DNA of 22,381 bases, from assembly GCA_002347985.1 (NCBI GenBank), contig DDYM01000039.1:1-22381 (forward strand), read 5' to 3'. Source of the DNA: Bacteroidetes bacterium UBA2234 (GTDB lineage: Bacteria > Bacteroidota > Bacteroidia > NS11-12g > UBA955). This document shows, piece by piece, positions 1-7,705 of the stretch. Numbering within the stretch: position 1 is the first letter of the stretch; each line of letters opens with the position of its first letter. The translations under genes were made by a program, and so were the position numbers. Under the pieces are notes generated by a model. The model did no database searches. It saw nothing but the letters and a program-made list of their open reading frames with translations, and was not told the DNA's origin.

Positions 1-57
1 GTAGCTAAGCGAAGCGAGGATTTGCGAGCAATTGCAATTCTTGAAAAAATTGGATAA
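1..57 (+). CDS. C-terminal end of an unidentified gene (partial)
   Basis: Frame 1 is open from the window edge to a TAA at 55-57 and encodes 18 residues ending in ...AIAILEKIG. The composition (Arg, Glu, Ala, Ile, Leu, Lys) looks like a coding amphipathic helix, and a strong hairpin follows within 10 bases, as expected for the end of a transcription unit. The tail is too short to assign to a family. That it is coding is an inference from the open frame and the hairpin. Confidence 0.4.
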   Translation, partial: VAKRSEDLRAIAILEKIG

Positions 58-62
58 TGTGG

Positions 63-93
63 GGCCCCCCAGCGGCGCAGCCGCTGGGGGTCC
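63..93 (+). terminator. GC-rich hairpin, probable terminator of the gene ending at 57
   Basis: Bases 66-76 pair perfectly with 80-90 (11 bp, nearly all G-C) around a 3-base loop. After a C-T mismatch, 63-64 can also pair with 92-93. The following bases (TCCTTCATTT) are only moderately T-rich. The hairpin lies just after the stop codon at 57 and before the proS promoter region, which fits a terminator. In the minus direction there is no U-tract. Confidence 0.6.
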
Positions 94-134
94 TTCATTT
101 AAAAAATTTCCCATCCCCCCAACCCAAAACAAAT

Positions 135-142
135 TAACTTTG
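135..142 (+). promoter_or_regulatory. Candidate -7 box of the proS promoter
   Basis: TAACTTTG matches the Bacteroidota -7 consensus TAnnTTTG and ends 14 bases before the proS ATG. A good -33 TTTG at the usual 19-21 base spacing is not visible; the nearest similar tetramer is TTTC at 107-110. The short leader and the weak -33 region make this a candidate only. Confidence 0.4.
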
Positions 143-156
143 TAAACATTACAATT

Positions 157-1635
157 ATGGCTTTCGAAAAAGTAAAACGCAGCGAGAATTACAGTGAATG
201 GTATAATAACCTAGTAAAAAATGCCGACCTAGCAGAACACAGTGCCGTGAAAGGTTGTATGGTTATCAAACCCTATGGCTATGCCATATGGGAGAAAATG
301 CAACGCCAACTCGATGATATGTTTAAAGAAACAGGCCACGTAAATGCCTATTTCCCACTTTTCGTCCCCAAAAGCCTCTTCGAAAAAGAAGAAAAAAATG
401 CCGAAGGATTTGCCAAAGAATGTGCGGTAGTAACCCACTATCGACTCAAAGCGAACCCCGATAAACCTGGTCATCTTATGGCTGATCCTGATTCCAAATT
501 GGAAGAAGAATTGATTGTACGACCCACATCAGAGGCCATTATCTGGAATACTTACAAAAATTGGATTCAGAGTTACCGCGACCTTCCCATTTTAATTAAC
601 CAATGGGCCAATGTTGTTCGATGGGAAATGCGCACCCGATTGTTTCTGCGTACTGCAGAATTTCTCTGGCAGGAAGGACATACAGCCCACGCAACCAAAG
701 AAGAAGCATTGGTGGAAGCCCGCAAAATGCTTGATGTATATGCGGAATTTGCTGAGAGTTTTATGGCAGTGCCCGTGATTAAAGGTGTAAAAACTGAAAA
801 TGAACGTTTTGCCGGTGCCGACGACACTTATTGTATCGAAGGAATGATGCAAGACGGGAAAGCCCTTCAAATGGGAACAAGTCACTTCTTAGGTCAGAAT
901 TTTGCCAAAGCATTTGACGTGAAATTCCAAAGCAAAGAAGGTAAATTGGAATATGTTTGGGCCACTAGCTGGGGCGTTTCTACGCGTTTGATGGGGGCTT
1001 TGATTATGACACACAGCGACGATGAAGGGTTGGTATTGCCACCAAAATTGGCTCCAATTCACGTGGTAATCGTGCCAGTATATCGCAGCGATGAAGATTT
1101 GGAAAAGATCAAAGAGGCCATGAATCCGCTTTCTAAGCAGCTCAAGTCTTTGGGGTTGACGGTGAAATTTGACGATCGCGACACTTATAAGCCAGGTTAC
1201 AAGTTTGCTGAATGGGAGCTCAAAGGGGTTCCGGTACGTTTGGCAGTTGGAATGCGTGATTTAGAGTCGGGAACAGTGGAAGTAGCACGCAGAGACACAA
1301 AAGAGAAATTTGTAGTTGCTATGGATGATCTTCAACCTCGCATCGTTTCCTTGATGGATGAAATTCAACAGAATCTGTTTGATCGCGCAGCAAAATATCG
1401 CCAAGAAAAAACCCAAGAGGTTAACAGTTGGGACGAATTTTTAGAGGTCATCAATGTGAAAGAAGGATTTGCGATAGCCCATTGGGATGGAACCGGCGAG
1501 ACTGAAGAGAAGATTAAGGAGTTAACCAAAGCAACCATCCGCTGTATTGCACTTGATCAGAAAGAGGAAGACGGGGTATGCGTGTATTCCGGAAAGCCCA
1601 GCAAAGGCAGGGTGGTATTCGCTAAAGCGTATTAA
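157..1635 (+). CDS. proS: Proline--tRNA ligase, short archaeal/eukaryotic-type
   Basis: A cytoplasmic class II aminoacyl-tRNA synthetase that charges tRNA-Pro with proline. The 492 residues match the short ProRS form lacking the bacterial editing insertion. Visible landmarks are RPTSE at 122-126, the motif 2 region around 155-172, HTAH at 175-178, TSHFLGQNF at 241-249, and motif 3 with [19 protein letters not shown] at 273-291. An anticodon-binding domain starts near 300, and a C-terminal domain ends in the conserved Ala-Tyr. The C-terminal CxxC position reads C-V-Y-S, so part of the zinc ligand set known from archaeal homologues is missing. The ATG at 157 gives the family's usual N-terminus. 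The gene is followed by a convergent transporter gene with which it shares the bases TTAA. Confidence 0.97.
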   Translation: MAFEKVKRSENYSEWYNNLVKNADLAEHSAVKGCMVIKPYGYAIWEKMQRQLDDMFKETGHVNAYFPLFVPKSLFEKEEKNAEGFAKECAVVTHYRLKANPDKPGHLMADPDSKLEEELIVRPTSEAIIWNTYKNWIQSYRDLPILINQWANVVRWEMRTRLFLRTAEFLWQEGHTAHATKEEALVEARKMLDVYAEFAESFMAVPVIKGVKTENERFAGADDTYCIEGMMQDGKALQMGTSHFLGQNFAKAFDVKFQSKEGKLEYVWATSWGVSTRLMGALIMTHSDDEGLVLPPKLAPIHVVIVPVYRSDEDLEKIKEAMNPLSKQLKSLGLTVKFDDRDTYKPGYKFAEWELKGVPVRLAVGMRDLESGTVEVARRDTKEKFVVAMDDLQPRIVSLMDEIQQNLFDRAAKYRQEKTQEVNSWDEFLEVINVKEGFAIAHWDGTGETEEKIKELTKATIRCIALDQKEEDGVCVYSGKPSKGRVVFAKAY

Positions 1636-2597
1636 TTCTTTTTACTGGACAGATAGGCTTGGGTGAAAATGGCACTTAAGATGATGGCTGCGCCACAATA
1701 AAACCAAATGTTGAGGTCTTTATTTTCTTTGAAAATGACGGCGCCCAAAACGATGCCGTAAATGGGTTCTAGGTTAACTGTAAGGTTGGCAGTAAATGCA
1801 CTCAACTGATTGAGGGCATAGGTTCCAAGGTAAAAAGTTAGATTCGTACAGAGCAAGGCCAACAACACAATCCATATCAAATCCCAAGGTCCACTTGCGA
1901 TGTTATTCATCGTAAGTACGCTAAAATCGATGGGTGGCAAAAAAACGATTGGGTCGGAAGAAATCAAGGGGATAATCAACGACAGTATCAGTGCGCCGGA
2001 AATCATCTCCAATGTGGAAATGGCAAGGGGTTTGGCTCGATGAATATTGGCTTTGTTAAGTGTAGTAAAGGTGGCAGCGAGGGCAGCGCTCAGCAGTCCT
2101 GTGATTACAGCCCATCCATAGGAAACATCGCCAATTTTCGCTACGTGGCCGGGTTGATTTTCAGGCAGTGAGAAATAGATAAAAAGGATTCCAAGCACCA
2201 CAATAAGACCCATATAAATATCTCTTTTTGAGAAGGGTTGTTTGAGCACCAGTGGCTCGATGATGGATGCGAAAAAGGAGGCTGATCCCAAGCAGGCTAG
2301 GGTCACCGAAACAGAATTCCCTAATTTGATGCTGCCGTAAAAAGTAAGCCAGTGCGCACATACCAAAAGTCCAATGCCGAAAAATGTCGTTGCTGTTTGA
2401 AGCGATAGCCCCTTCAATGATTTCCAAACTGCCGGCATCAACAAATAAATGATAGCGGTTAACATCATGCGATGCCAAACCAAGGTAAGGGAGCCATAGG
2501 AAATTAGCTTGCCAAGTATGGCGGTAAAACCCCAAAGGAAGACGGCAACATGTAATGCAATAAATGCTTTGGTTCTAGGGGAAGTTTCGGAAGCCAT
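1632..2597 (-). CDS. EamA/DMT-family membrane transporter
   Basis: A 321-residue inner-membrane protein with about ten hydrophobic segments arranged as two EamA repeats (roughly 10-140 and 160-316). It resembles the drug/metabolite transporter superfamily. Substrates in this superfamily are diverse (amino acids, nucleosides, other metabolites) and cannot be inferred here. The first repeat contains the typical W-G-F near the N-terminus and the RMMLTA segment after TM2; the protein ends in a short Lys-rich tail. Its stop codon overlaps that of convergent proS. It lies downstream of manC on the same strand but has its own promoter and an unusual leader with a terminator-like hairpin (separate entries), so it is probably regulated independently. 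Confidence 0.9.
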   Translation of the reverse strand: MASETSPRTKAFIALHVAVFLWGFTAILGKLISYGSLTLVWHRMMLTAIIYLLMPAVWKSLKGLSLQTATTFFGIGLLVCAHWLTFYGSIKLGNSVSVTLACLGSASFFASIIEPLVLKQPFSKRDIYMGLIVVLGILFIYFSLPENQPGHVAKIGDVSYGWAVITGLLSAALAATFTTLNKANIHRAKPLAISTLEMISGALILSLIIPLISSDPIVFLPPIDFSVLTMNNIASGPWDLIWIVLLALLCTNLTFYLGTYALNQLSAFTANLTVNLEPIYGIVLGAVIFKENKDLNIWFYCGAAIILSAIFTQAYLSSKKN

Positions 2598-2616
2598 AAC
2601 CTGTTTAAAAAATCAA

Positions 2617-2636
2617 GGCCGCTGATTAAAGCGGCC
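2617..2636 (-). terminator. Terminator-like hairpin just upstream of the EamA gene start
   Basis: Bases 2617-2623 pair with 2630-2636 (GGCCGCT/AGCGGCC, 7 bp, 6-base loop). Read on the minus strand the stem is followed by TTGATTTTTT, giving the form of an intrinsic terminator. It ends 19 bases before the transporter ATG. It could end the kdsD-manC transcript, but it also lies downstream of the transporter's own promoter, so it could act as an attenuator. Confidence 0.6.
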
Positions 2637-2671
2637 AGGATGTTGGTATATAAAAGCGCGTAACAGTTGGC

Positions 2672-2692
2672 GTTATCGAAATAACCGATAAC
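2672..2692. repeat. Inverted repeat at the predicted transcript start of the EamA gene
   Basis: GTTATCG at 2672-2678 and CGATAAC at 2686-2692 form a perfect 7-bp inverted repeat with a 7-base spacer. It begins about 4 bases downstream of the TATATTTG box of the EamA promoter, so it covers the probable transcription start. It could be a repressor operator, or fold into a stem-loop at the 5' end of the mRNA. No regulator binding it can be named. Confidence 0.45.
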
Positions 2693-2696
2693 AATA

Positions 2697-2727
2697 CAAA
2701 TATAGCGATTTTGGAAAAAATTGCAAA
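2697..2727 (-). promoter_or_regulatory. Canonical Bacteroidota promoter for the EamA transporter gene
   Basis: On the minus strand, TTTG (2727-2724), a 19-base spacer and TATATTTG (2704-2697) match the Bacteroidota TTTG-N19-21-TAnnTTTG promoter exactly. It starts 6 bases past the manC stop and would give a leader of about 95 bases before the transporter ATG. This is the best promoter match noticed in the window. Confidence 0.65.
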
Positions 2728-2732
2728 ATAAT

Positions 2733-3815
2733 TTAATTGAATTTTCCTTTGTAACGGTCTTTGATTTCGTTCACAATGGTGCGCAATTCCTGTTCTTTGT
2801 CTTTGTTCATTACGAGCAAAACTTCATCGGATTCTACGATCACAATATTGTCTACTCCATTTACTACAATCAACTTATTGGAGTTGTTAAACACCATTGA
2901 TTCAGTGGTATTGTATGTGTGAATGTGCTTGCCAATGAGTGCGTTATTTTTTTCATTTCTTGCGCTCACATCCCACAAGCTTTTCCAGGTACCTAGATCA
3001 TTCCATCCAAAATTGGCGGGCATCACAAAAACATCTTTTTCTTTTTCAAGTACACCATAATCGATGCTGATGCTCGGTGTAAGCGCATAAGCTTGTTCCA
3101 ATTGGTTGTTGTATTCTGCACTTCCTGGGTGTACGTCGGCAAAAATCTGATAGATTTCAGGCAGGTGCTTTTCGATGCTATTGTTTATCGCTTTGATACT
3201 CCAAACAAAGATTCCTGCATTCCATAGGAACTCACCGCTTTCTAGAAAGCTCTTTGCGATTTCTTCGGAGGGTTTTTCAGTGAAAGTTTTTACGCGATGT
3301 AAACCACGGGCATCAAGTTCTGGGTTGAATTGAATATAGCCATAACCTGTGTCAGGTCTGGTTGGTTTAATACCCAAAGTAACCAAAGCATCGTTATTGG
3401 CCGCAAAATCCATCGCTTGTAGCGCCGTTTCGATAAAGGCCATTTCATTGCTAATCAAATGATCGCTGGGAGCAACCAAACAAACGGCATCTGGATTTAA
3501 ATTCTGAATATGTCGGTTCGCCAGTGCAATACAAGGTGCAGTATTTTTGGCCAATGGCTCATGCAAAATCCTTGAGATGTCCATTTCAGGGATATGTGAT
3601 TGAACCAAGGGAACATAATCGGTATTGGTAACCACAAAAATGTTCTCTTGAGGCACCATATGACTGAATCTGTTGTAAGTCTGCTTGATAAGAGATTCCC
3701 CAGTCCCCATGATATCGATGAACTGTTTTGGGAAACTTTTTTTGCTCACGGGCCAGAATCGACTGCCGATTCCACCGGCCATGATCAAAACGTAATTGTT
3801 TTTATTTAGACTCAT
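2733..3815 (-). CDS. manC: Mannose-1-phosphate guanylyltransferase
   Basis: Forms GDP-mannose from mannose-1-phosphate and GTP in the cytoplasm, supplying surface polysaccharide and other mannose- or fucose-containing glycans. The N-terminal nucleotidyltransferase signature is clear (AGGIGSRFWPVSKKSFPKQF at 13-32), followed by EPLAKNTAP at 86-94, PSDH at 116-119, FTEKP at 178-182 and NAGIFVW at 199-205. At 360 residues it is the short form without the fused phosphomannose isomerase cupin domain. The ATG overlaps the upstream kdsD stop in an ATGA arrangement, so the two are cotranscribed and probably translationally coupled. The stop is followed almost at once by the EamA promoter. Confidence 0.93.
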   Translation of the reverse strand: MSLNKNNYVLIMAGGIGSRFWPVSKKSFPKQFIDIMGTGESLIKQTYNRFSHMVPQENIFVVTNTDYVPLVQSHIPEMDISRILHEPLAKNTAPCIALANRHIQNLNPDAVCLVAPSDHLISNEMAFIETALQAMDFAANNDALVTLGIKPTRPDTGYGYIQFNPELDARGLHRVKTFTEKPSEEIAKSFLESGEFLWNAGIFVWSIKAINNSIEKHLPEIYQIFADVHPGSAEYNNQLEQAYALTPSISIDYGVLEKEKDVFVMPANFGWNDLGTWKSLWDVSARNEKNNALIGKHIHTYNTTESMVFNNSNKLIVVNGVDNIVIVESDEVLLVMNKDKEQELRTIVNEIKDRYKGKFN

Positions 3816-4792
3816 AAAATACCCTCTTTATAAAGGTCGTGCAAATGTACCATTCCAAAGTAAATAGTTTGTTGCGTAATAATAATTTGGGTAATTTTCT
3901 TCTCTTGCATAATAGCAGCAACTTCGGTGGCCATGGTATCTGTTTCCGCCGTAATCGGATGTTTACCCATAATTTGTTCTGCAGTAAGATGGTCAAAGGT
4001 GTCGTGATTCTCTAACATTCGTCGGATATCACCATCGGTCACGATGCCAATGACTTTGCCATTTTCGTCCACAACTGCTGTTGCACCCAATCTACTTTTG
4101 GTGATGGTTAAAATGACTTCTCTCCAGGGTGAAGACGAGCTGACAGTGGGTTTTGCATTTTGTTCGGCGATACTTCCACATTGCAGATAGAGTCGCTTTC
4201 CCAATGCACCCCCTGGGTGATATTTCGAAAAATCATCGCTCGAAAAACCCCTCATTTGGATTAAGGCAACGGCAAGTGCATCACCCATAATTAACTGGGC
4301 CGTTGTACTTGTAGTTGGTGCAAGATTATTGGGACAAGCTTCTCTGTCAACCGATGTGTTGAGGGTAAAATCTGAGAGTTGCGCCAATTGGCTGTTTGTA
4401 TTTCCCACCATTGCAACCAAAGTATTTTTAAATCGCTTTATCAAAGGGGCTAGAGCTACAATTTCCGGGGTATTTCCACTTTTGGAGATGGCAATTACCA
4501 CATCGTTCGATTGAATCATGCCAAGGTCGCCATGTATGGCATCTGCGGCATGCATAAAAAGTGATGGCTGACCTGTACTGTTTAGGGTGGCAACAATTTT
4601 TTGAGCAATAATTGCACTCTTGCCAATGCCGGTGAAGATGGCGCGGCCTTGATTCTGGAGTAGCAAGGTAACTACCGCAACGAAATCGTTATCGATGTAG
4701 TTTTCTAAGGCTTTCAGGGAATTCAATTCATCGGTGATGGCTTGAACCGCGTATTTTTTGATCAAATCAGATGAATTTGAAGGGAACGACAT
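3812..4792 (-). CDS. kdsD: Arabinose-5-phosphate isomerase, KpsF/GutQ family
   Basis: Interconverts ribulose-5-phosphate and arabinose-5-phosphate, the first step towards Kdo for lipopolysaccharide. I start it at the ATG at 4792 (326 residues, close to the usual 328). The longer open frame back to 5020 would add 76 unconserved residues overlapping divergent recQ. The SIS domain covers about 40-180, with GIGKSA at 55-60, HGDLG at 87-91, SKSGNT at 103-108 and the HPGG loop at 192-195. Two CBS domains fill about 210-326. Pairing with manC by an ATGA overlap suggests coordinated sugar-nucleotide supply for the outer envelope. Confidence 0.93.
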   Translation of the reverse strand: MSFPSNSSDLIKKYAVQAITDELNSLKALENYIDNDFVAVVTLLLQNQGRAIFTGIGKSAIIAQKIVATLNSTGQPSLFMHAADAIHGDLGMIQSNDVVIAISKSGNTPEIVALAPLIKRFKNTLVAMVGNTNSQLAQLSDFTLNTSVDREACPNNLAPTTSTTAQLIMGDALAVALIQMRGFSSDDFSKYHPGGALGKRLYLQCGSIAEQNAKPTVSSSSPWREVILTITKSRLGATAVVDENGKVIGIVTDGDIRRMLENHDTFDHLTAEQIMGKHPITAETDTMATEVAAIMQEKKITQIIITQQTIYFGMVHLHDLYKEGIL

Positions 4793-4813
4793 CAATTTTT
4801 GTTGCAAATTAAC

Positions 4814-4821
4814 CAAAAATA
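4814..4821 (-). promoter_or_regulatory. Candidate -7 box for the kdsD-manC operon
   Basis: TATTTTTG on the minus strand matches TAnnTTTG and lies 21 bases upstream of the chosen kdsD ATG. That position also supports the start at 4792 rather than 5020. A -33 TTTG is only approximated (TTTA about 22 bases further upstream). Confidence 0.4.
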
Positions 4822-4937
4822 ATAGCAGCGTTTGGAAAAATTGTAAATAGGGGGTGTGGGGATGAGAAATTCTTTGTAATTTCACATATTGCTTTAGGGT
4901 AAAGCAATCATCATTTAAACATTGAGTAATTGAATTT

Positions 4938-7142
4938 ATGCAATCAGCGGCGACGGCTCCATTGATGGAACCAAGGAAAGTATTGAAGGAGTTTTTTGGT
5001 TTTGATGGATTCAAGGGCAATCAAGAGGCAGTTGTAAACAGCATATTGGCTGGAGAAGATTGTTTTGTGATCATGCCTACGGGTGCGGGGAAGTCTATGT
5101 GTTATCAACTTCCGGCAATGATGATGGAGGGTACAGCAATTGTTATTTCTCCTTTGATTGCTTTGATGAAAAATCAAGTAGATAACATTCGCGGATTTGC
5201 TCAAAAGAGTTCGTTGGCGCATTTTTTAAATAGCTCTTTGAGCAAAGCTGAGTTGAATCAGGTTGTTGAGGATATGCTGAGTGGTGAAACGAAGTTGCTT
5301 TATGTAGCTCCGGAGACGCTAAAAAAGGACGAGACAATTGATCTACTGAAACAAGTGAAAATTTCCTTTGTTGCAGTGGACGAAGCACATTGTATTTCAG
5401 AATGGGGTCACGACTTCCGTCCAGAATATCGCAGGATAAAGCAAATGGTGAAGGCCATTGATGATGTGCCGGTGATGGCATTAACGGCTACGGCAACACC
5501 TAAAGTACAGCAGGATGTACAGAAAAATTTGGGTATGATGTCGGCCAATCTTTTTAAAAGCTCTTTCAATCGTCCGAATTTATTTTATCAAGTAAGACCC
5601 AAGGGCAGGAAAGATATCGTACACAAGGAAATTATTTCCTTCATCAAGGCAAGAAATAATAAAAGTGGCATCGTTTATTGTCTTTCACGGAAGAAGGTGG
5701 AAGAAATCAGCGAGATGCTAAATATGAATGGTATTAAGGCTCTGCCTTATCATGCCGGCCTAGAATCAAAAGTTCGAGGTCAGCACCAAGATGCATTTTT
5801 GATGGAGGATTGCAATGTGATTGTTGCAACGATTGCCTTCGGAATGGGGATTGATAAGCCAGATGTAAGGTTCGTTATTCACTACGATGTTCCCAAAAGT
5901 TTAGAAGGGTATTATCAAGAAACAGGTCGTGGAGGCAGAGATGGTTTGCAAGGGGATTGTTTGTTGTTTTATAATCCATCGGACATAGAGAAGTTGGAGA
6001 AGTTTATGAAGGATAAGCCCGTAGCGGAGCAGGAAATCGGGAGTCTTTTGATTGCTGAAACTGCTGCTTTTGCTGAGAGTAGTCATTGTAGACGTAAAAT
6101 GCTTCTTCATTATTTCGGTGAGCAATTCAACGAGGAAGATTGCAAACAAATGTGCGATAACTGTGCGTCACCCAAACCAAAGCAAGAGGTAACTCAAGAA
6201 TTGGTTTCCATGTTGTCTGCCATAGAAAGTTTGAAGAGCGAGTTAGGCATGAGTCATTTGGTGAATTTCTGCGTTGGAAAGCGATCGGATAGTGTTCGGG
6301 ATTACGGACATGACTTATTATCGACCTTCGGATTTGGGAAAGACAAAGACAAGTTATTCTGGAAATCCTTGATGCGATTGGCATTGGTACAGGGTTATCT
6401 CAACAAGAACATTGAGAAATATGGATTGATGAGTCTTTCTGAACAGGGTGAGGCGTATTTGAAATCTCCGATTTATCATGAGATGGCGGTGGATGTAGAG
6501 TTTGAAAGTGTGAATGATGAAGATTACGATAATTTCAAAGCGGAGAGTGCTTGTGATGAGGAGTTATTTGATCATTTAAAGGATTTGCGTAGAAAAGTGG
6601 CCAAGGACAAAGGGTTGCCACCCTATGTGATTTTCCAAGATCCAAGTTTGGAAGACATGGCTACAAAGTATCCAATGACTATTGATGAATTGGTGAATAT
6701 CAATGGTGTTGGAAAGAATAAAGCGCAGAAATTTGGGGAGCCCTTTGTTGCATATATCACAGAATTTGTGAAAGTGAACGACATTGAAAGGCCGCAGGAT
6801 ATTGTTCTAAAAGGCAATTCTGACAAATCAGCCAAACGAGTAAGCATCATTCTGAATATTGATAAAAAGGTTGATTTGCCTGATATCGCCAAGCAATTGG
6901 GAATTTCTTTTGAAGAATTGATTCAGGAATTAGACCAAATTGTGAATTCAGGTACCAAACTGAATTTGAGGTATTTCTTAAATCAATTCATTGAGGAAGA
7001 ATTGCAGGCAGAGGTGACAGCCTATTTCAAGACAGTTGATATAGCAGATTTGGAAGCGGCCAATGCATACTTTGAAGGTGACTTCAGCATGGAGGAATTG
7101 GAACTTATGCACATTCAATTTTTAAGCGACGTAGGCAATTAA
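4938..7142 (+). CDS. recQ: ATP-dependent DNA helicase RecQ
   Basis: A 3'-5' superfamily 2 DNA helicase acting in recombination and repair of stalled forks. Motifs in order: Walker A MPTGAGKS at 46-53, DEAH at 148-151, ALTATATP at 181-188, FNRPNLFY at 210-217, and motif VI QETGRGGRDG at 327-336. The zinc-binding subdomain has C384, C402, C406 and C409. A winged-helix (RQC) region follows, then an HRDC domain at about 540-612. A further ~120 residues with a predicted helix-turn-helix (about 627-734) resemble the extension of Bacteroidota RecQ; E. coli RecQ is about 610 residues. It is transcribed divergently from kdsD across 145 bases. No Shine-Dalgarno is visible; Met10 is an alternative start. 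Confidence 0.97.
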   Translation: MQSAATAPLMEPRKVLKEFFGFDGFKGNQEAVVNSILAGEDCFVIMPTGAGKSMCYQLPAMMMEGTAIVISPLIALMKNQVDNIRGFAQKSSLAHFLNSSLSKAELNQVVEDMLSGETKLLYVAPETLKKDETIDLLKQVKISFVAVDEAHCISEWGHDFRPEYRRIKQMVKAIDDVPVMALTATATPKVQQDVQKNLGMMSANLFKSSFNRPNLFYQVRPKGRKDIVHKEIISFIKARNNKSGIVYCLSRKKVEEISEMLNMNGIKALPYHAGLESKVRGQHQDAFLMEDCNVIVATIAFGMGIDKPDVRFVIHYDVPKSLEGYYQETGRGGRDGLQGDCLLFYNPSDIEKLEKFMKDKPVAEQEIGSLLIAETAAFAESSHCRRKMLLHYFGEQFNEEDCKQMCDNCASPKPKQEVTQELVSMLSAIESLKSELGMSHLVNFCVGKRSDSVRDYGHDLLSTFGFGKDKDKLFWKSLMRLALVQGYLNKNIEKYGLMSLSEQGEAYLKSPIYHEMAVDVEFESVNDEDYDNFKAESACDEELFDHLKDLRRKVAKDKGLPPYVIFQDPSLEDMATKYPMTIDELVNINGVGKNKAQKFGEPFVAYITEFVKVNDIERPQDIVLKGNSDKSAKRVSIILNIDKKVDLPDIAKQLGISFEELIQELDQIVNSGTKLNLRYFLNQFIEEELQAEVTAYFKTVDIADLEAANAYFEGDFSMEELELMHIQFLSDVGN

Positions 7143-7207
7143 GTATTGATTTTATTTTTTGTGATGGGTGTTGTGTTATTTTGTAACGAATTATTGCATC
7201 ACTAGCA

Positions 7208-7705
7208 TTGAAAGAGCAGCCATCTTTTGAATTGATTTACAAAAAATTCCGTCCGGCGTTGATGGGGTTTGCGCTGTCGATTACACGAAGTTTGCCAGAT
7301 GCCGAAGAGGTTGTAAACGATGTATTTGTGGGCATTTGGGAAAGACACAGTGAAATGTTGTCTGACCCGGGATTAAAGAGTTATTTGTTTCGTTCAGTGA
7401 AGAATCGGTGTTTGAATAATATCAAACGTCAGCGATTGCCATTTGATGAAATGCCAGATGAAATGCCGGTGGCGAGTAAGGATCATGGTGCTTTGGATCA
7501 ATTGGAGGCGAAAGAAATGAGTGAAAGGATTACTTTGGTCATTGATAAGTTACCCACCAAGTGCAAGCAAGTCTTCTTGTTGAGTCGTATGCATGAGATG
7601 AGCTACAAAGAAATTGCCGAATTGATGGATATTTCACCCAAAACGGTTGAGAATCAAATTGGAATTGCACTAAAGTTCTTGCGCGAGAGTTTTCCCGGTA
7701 TTTAG
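7208..7705 (+). CDS. ECF-type RNA polymerase sigma-70 factor
   Basis: A 165-residue alternative sigma factor that would direct RNA polymerase to a specific promoter set. Region 2 covers about 8-75 (FELIYKKFRPALMGFA, then DAEEVVNDVFVGIWE at 31-45). Region 4 covers about 105-160 with the helix-turn-helix MSYKEIAELMDISPKTVENQI. The start is TTG at 7208: a TAA at 7184 closes the frame upstream, and the first ATG (residue 19) would cut into region 2. It lies 65 bases after recQ in the same direction. No anti-sigma (FecR-like), SusC/D pair or zinc-binding partner is adjacent; the downstream neighbour bshA is convergent and shares the bases TTAG at the stop codons. Its target genes are unknown. Confidence 0.9.
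   Translation: MKEQPSFELIYKKFRPALMGFALSITRSLPDAEEVVNDVFVGIWERHSEMLSDPGLKSYLFRSVKNRCLNNIKRQRLPFDEMPDEMPVASKDHGALDQLEAKEMSERITLVIDKLPTKCKQVFLLSRMHEMSYKEIAELMDISPKTVENQIGIALKFLRESFPGI

Noticed and set aside
4793..5020. N-terminal extension of the KdsD frame by 76 residues
   Set aside because: It overlaps the start of divergent recQ, lacks family similarity, and the start at 4792 gives the normal KdsD length with a promoter-like box just upstream.
7155..7183. Promoter-like TTTG plus TATTTTG before the sigma factor gene
   Set aside because: The -7 box is one base short of TAnnTTTG and the spacer is only about 15 bases.
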